DNA from: Pseudomonadota bacterium
GTDB taxonomy: Bacteria; Pseudomonadota; Gammaproteobacteria; Enterobacterales; Enterobacteriaceae
Length of the DNA: 9,992 bases
Reading direction: 5' to 3'
NCBI GenBank assembly: GCA_023425455.1
Contig: JAFACP010000246.1
Coordinates: 1 to 9,992 of the forward strand
The notes below the pieces were generated by a model. The model was not told where the DNA came from. It made no database searches and worked only from the letters and a program-made list of their open reading frames with translations. Of the stretch, positions 6,502 to 9,992 are shown in pieces. The translations under genes were made by a program, and so were the position numbers. Positions within the stretch are counted from its first letter, which is position 1. Every line of letters starts with the position of its first letter.

Positions 6502-8832
6502 TTATCGCGACAAAAGCGTGAAGTTTACCGTCGCCACCTGCCCCGCCTCATCCATCACCAGTAGCTGATAATCACCTGATTTATCAAGCTGCAGCGTCAC
6601 CCCGCTCCCCTTCGCGCTCAGAGGCTCGCCGTTTAAAAACCAGAAGCGCTGGCCGCTATTCCCGGTCGACCTGATGGGTAACGACACCCGCGGCGTATTC
6701 GGCAGACGCCGGATAACAGCGCCTTCGCGCACGCCCGAGAGGATCAGCGGCGCGGGAGGGTCCTGAGACAGCGGCGGGCAGCCCGCAGACGGCGGCGGCA
6801 CTCTGGCGGCGCGGCGCTCGTTTGCCGGCAGCCAGGGCTCCAGCGGCAGCGGCCAGACATCGAGCCTCTTTTCCGTCGCATCCGGGCAGTCTGCCGCAAC
6901 GCGTTGACCGGTTTTATCCAGCCAGACGGGAAAACGGATGCCGTGCAGACCTTCCTGCTCCGGCAGCAGCAGCGTCGGCGGCTCGCTCCCTTCCAGCAGC
7001 CAGGTCGAGAGACGACGGCGGCAGTTCTCGTCCCCCTCCGCCAGCGACTGGCCGCCGGGCCAGCAGATAACGCCGCGGCTGACGCTTGCCGGACGTGGAT
7101 CACGCGGCAGATGCGCCTCTTCGACTGACGAGCGCGACTGCAGAAGATTGTTGACCTGATTAAGCAGCGGCACGGCGCTGGCAAAACCAAACTGCCCGGC
7201 AACCGGCGTACCGTCCGGCCTTCCGGTCCAGATGCCCATCACGTAACGGGCGTTGATCCCGATGGCCCATGCATCGCGATAGCCGTAGCTGGTTCCTGTT
7301 TTCCACGCCAGCGGCGCAATTTGCGGCAGCGCGCTATCCGGCAGAGGCTGCGCTTCATTTGCCAGAATACGGCGAATAATCCACGCCGCACCCGGCGACA
7401 GTAAAGGACGCTCAGCGAGCGGATCGCCCGGTTGTAAACGCAGCCGGCCCGCCTTGCCATGCCGGGCGAAGGCGCTATACGCCGCGACAATATCCGCCAG
7501 CCGGGCACCCGCCCCTCCAAGGATCAGCGACAGGTTCGGCGACGCACCCGCCGGCAGGATCAGCGGCAGCCCCGCGTTGCTCAACTTTCCCGCAAAGCGT
7601 TTAGGGCCATAGGCTTCCAGCACCTGCACGGCTGGCAGGTTGAGGGAGCGCACCAGTGCCTCACTCATGCTCACCGGCCCGTGAAAACCGCTGTCAAAGT
7701 TGCCCGGCCGGTAATCGCCGGTCTTTCGCGGCACGTCCTGCAGCAGTGAGGCCGGATGGATCAGCCCCTCATCCAGCGCCATACCGTAGACAAAGGGCTT
7801 GAGCACCGATCCGGGCGAACGGATCGCATTCACCATGTCCACATGGCTAAAGCGCGTGTCGTCGTTAATATCGACGGAGCCCACCCAGCCGCGCACTTTC
7901 ATGCTGGTATGATCGACGACGATCATCGCCAGAGAGCTGCGCGCCGCCAGCCGTGATTTCCAGTTCATTGCCAGCTCTTCAAGCTGCCGCTGCAGGGAGG
8001 CGTCCAGGGTGGTGACAATTTTTGTTTCGCGGCTTTTGCTGAGCATCATGCGTGCAAAAAGCGGCGCCAGCTGCGGCATTTGTCGCGGCGCCAGCCAGAC
8101 CGGCTCCTCACGCGACTCTTTTACCTGGTGGGCCGTCCAGACCCCCTGGGTCGCCATCCGGTCCAGCACTTTGTTTCGCGCCGCCTGCGCCCGCTCCGGC
8201 CAGCGGTCAGGGCGTAAACGGCTCGGCGCCTGCGGCAGCACCGCCAGCAGCGCGGCTTCAGAATAACTGAGGGTTAACGGTGATTTTCCGAGGTAGGTCC
8301 AGCTTGCCGCGCCGACGCCCTGTAGCGTGCCGCCAAACGGCGCGCGGTTGAGGTAGAGCGTCAGAATATCGCGCTTGGAGAGATGCCACTCAAGCTGTAA
8401 GGCCCGCCAGAGCTGACGGATCTTACCGCCAAACGTCCGCGGATGCGGATCCAGCAGGCGCGCGACCTGCATCGTCAGCGTACTGCCACCGGAGACCACT
8501 CTCCCGGCGCGCAGATCCTGCCAGGCGGCGCGCAACACCGAAAAAGGGTTCACGCCAGGGTGCGTCCAGAACCAGCGATCTTCATACTGGATCAGCGCCT
8601 CCAGATAACGCGGAGAGACCTCCCCGATGGTCACCGGGTAGCGCCAGATCCCGTCGCTGTCAGCAAAACGCCACAGCGGCGTCCCCTTTTCATCCACCAC
8701 CACCCGGGCGGGGTTGACCTCTTTCAGCGGCAGAGGCCACAGGCGATCTGCGACAACAATCAGCCCCCATACCATAAGCAGCGCTCCCGCCAGCTGCAGC
8801 CAGCGGGAGCGTACCAGACGTCGTCGTTGCAT
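6502..8832 (-). CDS. pbpC: PBP1c, bifunctional peptidoglycan glycosyltransferase/transpeptidase
   Basis: 776 residues, against about 770 in E. coli. One N-terminal membrane anchor lies at about 11-29 (WLQLAGALLMVWGLIVVAD). The GT51 glycosyltransferase domain (about 45-235) has catalytic Glu84 in YEDRWFW, GGSTLTMQVARLL (115-127) and EWHLSKRDILTLYLN (148-162). The transpeptidase domain has SVLK with nucleophile Ser342 and Lys345, SLN at 396-398 and KTGTS at 511-515. A C-terminal beta domain typical of PBP1c (about 690-776) closes the protein. All catalytic residues are present. PBP1c makes glycan strands but is not essential in E. coli. The ATG at 8830-8832 gives the same distance to LWPLPL as in E. 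coli and begins one base after the yfhM stop; an upstream in-frame TTG (8845-8847) is less likely. No clear Shine-Dalgarno is seen, suggesting coupling to yfhM. Confidence 0.97.
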   Translation of the reverse strand: MQRRRLVRSRWLQLAGALLMVWGLIVVADRLWPLPLKEVNPARVVVDEKGTPLWRFADSDGIWRYPVTIGEVSPRYLEALIQYEDRWFWTHPGVNPFSVLRAAWQDLRAGRVVSGGSTLTMQVARLLDPHPRTFGGKIRQLWRALQLEWHLSKRDILTLYLNRAPFGGTLQGVGAASWTYLGKSPLTLSYSEAALLAVLPQAPSRLRPDRWPERAQAARNKVLDRMATQGVWTAHQVKESREEPVWLAPRQMPQLAPLFARMMLSKSRETKIVTTLDASLQRQLEELAMNWKSRLAARSSLAMIVVDHTSMKVRGWVGSVDINDDTRFSHVDMVNAIRSPGSVLKPFVYGMALDEGLIHPASLLQDVPRKTGDYRPGNFDSGFHGPVSMSEALVRSLNLPAVQVLEAYGPKRFAGKLSNAGLPLILPAGASPNLSLILGGAGARLADIVAAYSAFARHGKAGRLRLQPGDPLAERPLLSPGAAWIIRRILANEAQPLPDSALPQIAPLAWKTGTSYGYRDAWAIGINARYVMGIWTGRPDGTPVAGQFGFASAVPLLNQVNNLLQSRSSVEEAHLPRDPRPASVSRGVICWPGGQSLAEGDENCRRRLSTWLLEGSEPPTLLLPEQEGLHGIRFPVWLDKTGQRVAADCPDATEKRLDVWPLPLEPWLPANERRAARVPPPSAGCPPLSQDPPAPLILSGVREGAVIRRLPNTPRVSLPIRSTGNSGQRFWFLNGEPLSAKGSGVTLQLDKSGDYQLLVMDEAGQVATVNFTLLSR

Positions 8833-8833
8833 A

Positions 8834-9992
8834 TTACGGAACGACAATCAGCGGGCCCGCTGCCGCCCCTGTTGCCCGCCACTGCGGCACATACATGGAC
8901 TCCACCAGCGGCACCGGCACCTGGTAGGTGCCAGGCGTCACGGCGCGCGCCAGATAGACCAGCGTCACCGGCTGGCCCTCATTCACCGGCACCGCCGCGA
9001 CAAAGCGATCGTCACGAAACTCCATATGCTGAATGTCGGCCTGCTGCATCTGATTTAACAGATTCTGCACCTCGCTGCCGCTCTCCTGCAGGCTGGCGCT
9101 GCTGTTCGCCAGGTTCTGGTTTTCCAGCTCCAGCCCTGCCGGGAGCAAATCAACCACCAGCGCATCCGGTACGTTCTGGCTGGCACTGACCTCGAGCCAC
9201 ACCAGCACCAGCTCGCCGCTCTTCAGGGATGAGAGGGATTTACTGCTGCCATCGGTGGCCAGAATATGGCGCTCGACCTGCAGCACATTCGACGACGGCT
9301 GCGGCGCATATTGCGGATAGCCGCTGCTGTCGAAACGCACCCACAGCGGCGCACTGCCGGTATTGGTGACCTGCAGCGCCTCCGCATGCTCGCCGCTGAC
9401 GTTTTGCACCTGCGACTTATCTCCGCTGAGCGGGGTATCAGAGAGCGAGGTTTGCGCCTGCCACGCCCCGCTCAGGGTTTGTAGCGAACGTCCTGCCAGG
9501 AACAGCGCGTTGCTCTCCTGGGTCGACAGCCAGCGCTGGCTGAAAGCCTGTTCAGACAGCGCATTGAGCAGCGAATTTTGCGCGTCCGGCAGCAGCGTAT
9601 ACTCTTCCAGCAGGGAGAGCATCAGCGCGTTATCACGCAACTGGCTGCCGTAATCCGCCATCCAGCTTCTGCCGTCGCGGCGCGGCGTGTTGATTGCCAG
9701 CCCGAGCGCCTGCTGGCTGCGCGGCGCATCGCCCATCAGCCTGAGCGCCATGCCAAGCTGCATCAACGGCAGCCCGGACGCCGCCTGTTCGTGGCGCGTC
9801 CAGATTTCACGCAGCGCCCCCAGCGGCGCTTTTTGCTGACGCGCCAGCACCAGCGCAGCATACGCCTGCACCGCAAATTTACTGGCCTGAGTATCGTCGC
9901 TGTAGCGAATGGCCATCATCCCCGGGTCCTGCAAATAGCGCAGCAGCCGGTTGTTGGCGTTGTTCACCGCCTCCGTCGGCACGCTGTACCCC
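8834..9992 (-). CDS. yfhM: YfhM, bacterial alpha-2-macroglobulin lipoprotein (C-terminal part only)
   Basis: The last 385 codons or so are present; the gene enters from the right edge. E. coli YfhM (ECAM) has about 1650 residues, so roughly the last quarter is here. The first half of this segment is helical (ASKFAVQAYAALVLARQQ, LPLMQLGMALRLMGDA), as expected for the end of the thioester domain. The rest is beta-rich and ends in the typical tail SMYVPQWRATGAAAGPLIVVP. The CxEQ thioester motif and bait region would lie further upstream, outside the window. The family forms a periplasmic protease trap resembling eukaryotic alpha-2-macroglobulin. Its pairing with pbpC supports the published idea that proteases breaching the envelope are trapped while PBP1c repairs the wall. 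Bases are visibly GC-rich, like pbpC. Confidence 0.95.
   Translation of the reverse strand, partial: GYSVPTEAVNNANNRLLRYLQDPGMMAIRYSDDTQASKFAVQAYAALVLARQQKAPLGALREIWTRHEQAASGLPLMQLGMALRLMGDAPRSQQALGLAINTPRRDGRSWMADYGSQLRDNALMLSLLEEYTLLPDAQNSLLNALSEQAFSQRWLSTQESNALFLAGRSLQTLSGAWQAQTSLSDTPLSGDKSQVQNVSGEHAEALQVTNTGSAPLWVRFDSSGYPQYAPQPSSNVLQVERHILATDGSSKSLSSLKSGELVLVWLEVSASQNVPDALVVDLLPAGLELENQNLANSSASLQESGSEVQNLLNQMQQADIQHMEFRDDRFVAAVPVNEGQPVTLVYLARAVTPGTYQVPVPLVESMYVPQWRATGAAAGPLIVVP
8902..9161 (-). other. Two Chi octamers within yfhM
   Basis: GCTGGTGG occurs on the minus strand at 8902-8909 and 9154-9161, in the same orientation as the two copies in hisS. Confidence 0.5.

Noticed and set aside
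8833..8847. TTG start giving a pbpC product five residues longer
   Set aside because: The ATG at 8830-8832 gives the family's exact N-terminal spacing and sits in the usual tight junction with yfhM.
8443..9189. A 248-codon plus-strand open frame opposite pbpC and yfhM
   Set aside because: The product is low-complexity (Arg, Pro, Ala, His) and crosses a real gene junction on the other strand, typical of antisense frames in GC-rich DNA.

Overview
This is a conserved chromosomal housekeeping region from a member of the Enterobacteriaceae. The proteins match Escherichia coli K-12 orthologues almost residue for residue from memory (HisS, IspG and Ndk have the expected 424, 372 and 143 residues), and the gene order is that of the E. 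coli yfhM–bamB region. It is not E. coli itself: RodZ is shorter, and PBP1c, YfgM and RodZ differ at many positions. A moderately GC-rich relative (Enterobacter/Klebsiella/Citrobacter-like) fits, but the genus cannot be fixed by eye. No mobile element, CRISPR array, tRNA or rRNA gene, or recognisable horizontally acquired cassette is visible.

All nine genes lie on the minus strand, so they are transcribed from the right edge to the left: yfhM (3' part), pbpC, ndk, rlmN, rodZ, ispG, hisS, yfgM, bamB (5' part only). Blocks: (a) 8834-9992 and 6502-8832, yfhM and pbpC, one base apart: a periplasmic alpha-2-macroglobulin and its partner peptidoglycan synthase PBP1c. (b) 5920-6351, ndk, with its own promoter upstream and a strong terminator downstream. 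(c) 4607-5773, rlmN, followed by a strong hairpin. (d) A 292-bp gene-free gap (4315-4606) holding a candidate rodZ promoter. (e) 2186-4314, rodZ and ispG, 26 bp apart. (f) A 93-bp gap with two hairpins and a candidate promoter, then hisS, yfgM and bamB with gaps of 13 and 10 bp.

The genes cover cell shape (rodZ), isoprenoid precursor synthesis (ispG), translation (hisS, rlmN), nucleotide balance (ndk), envelope protein handling (yfgM, bamB) and envelope defence or repair (yfhM, pbpC). Coding content is ordinary. The signals worth a second look are in the intergenic regions: a promoter interleaved with a terminator before hisS, repeated GACAGT hexamers over the rodZ promoter, a dyad between the -35 and -10 of ndk, and the gap where other gammaproteobacteria carry pilF/pilW. 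I found no convincing undescribed system.
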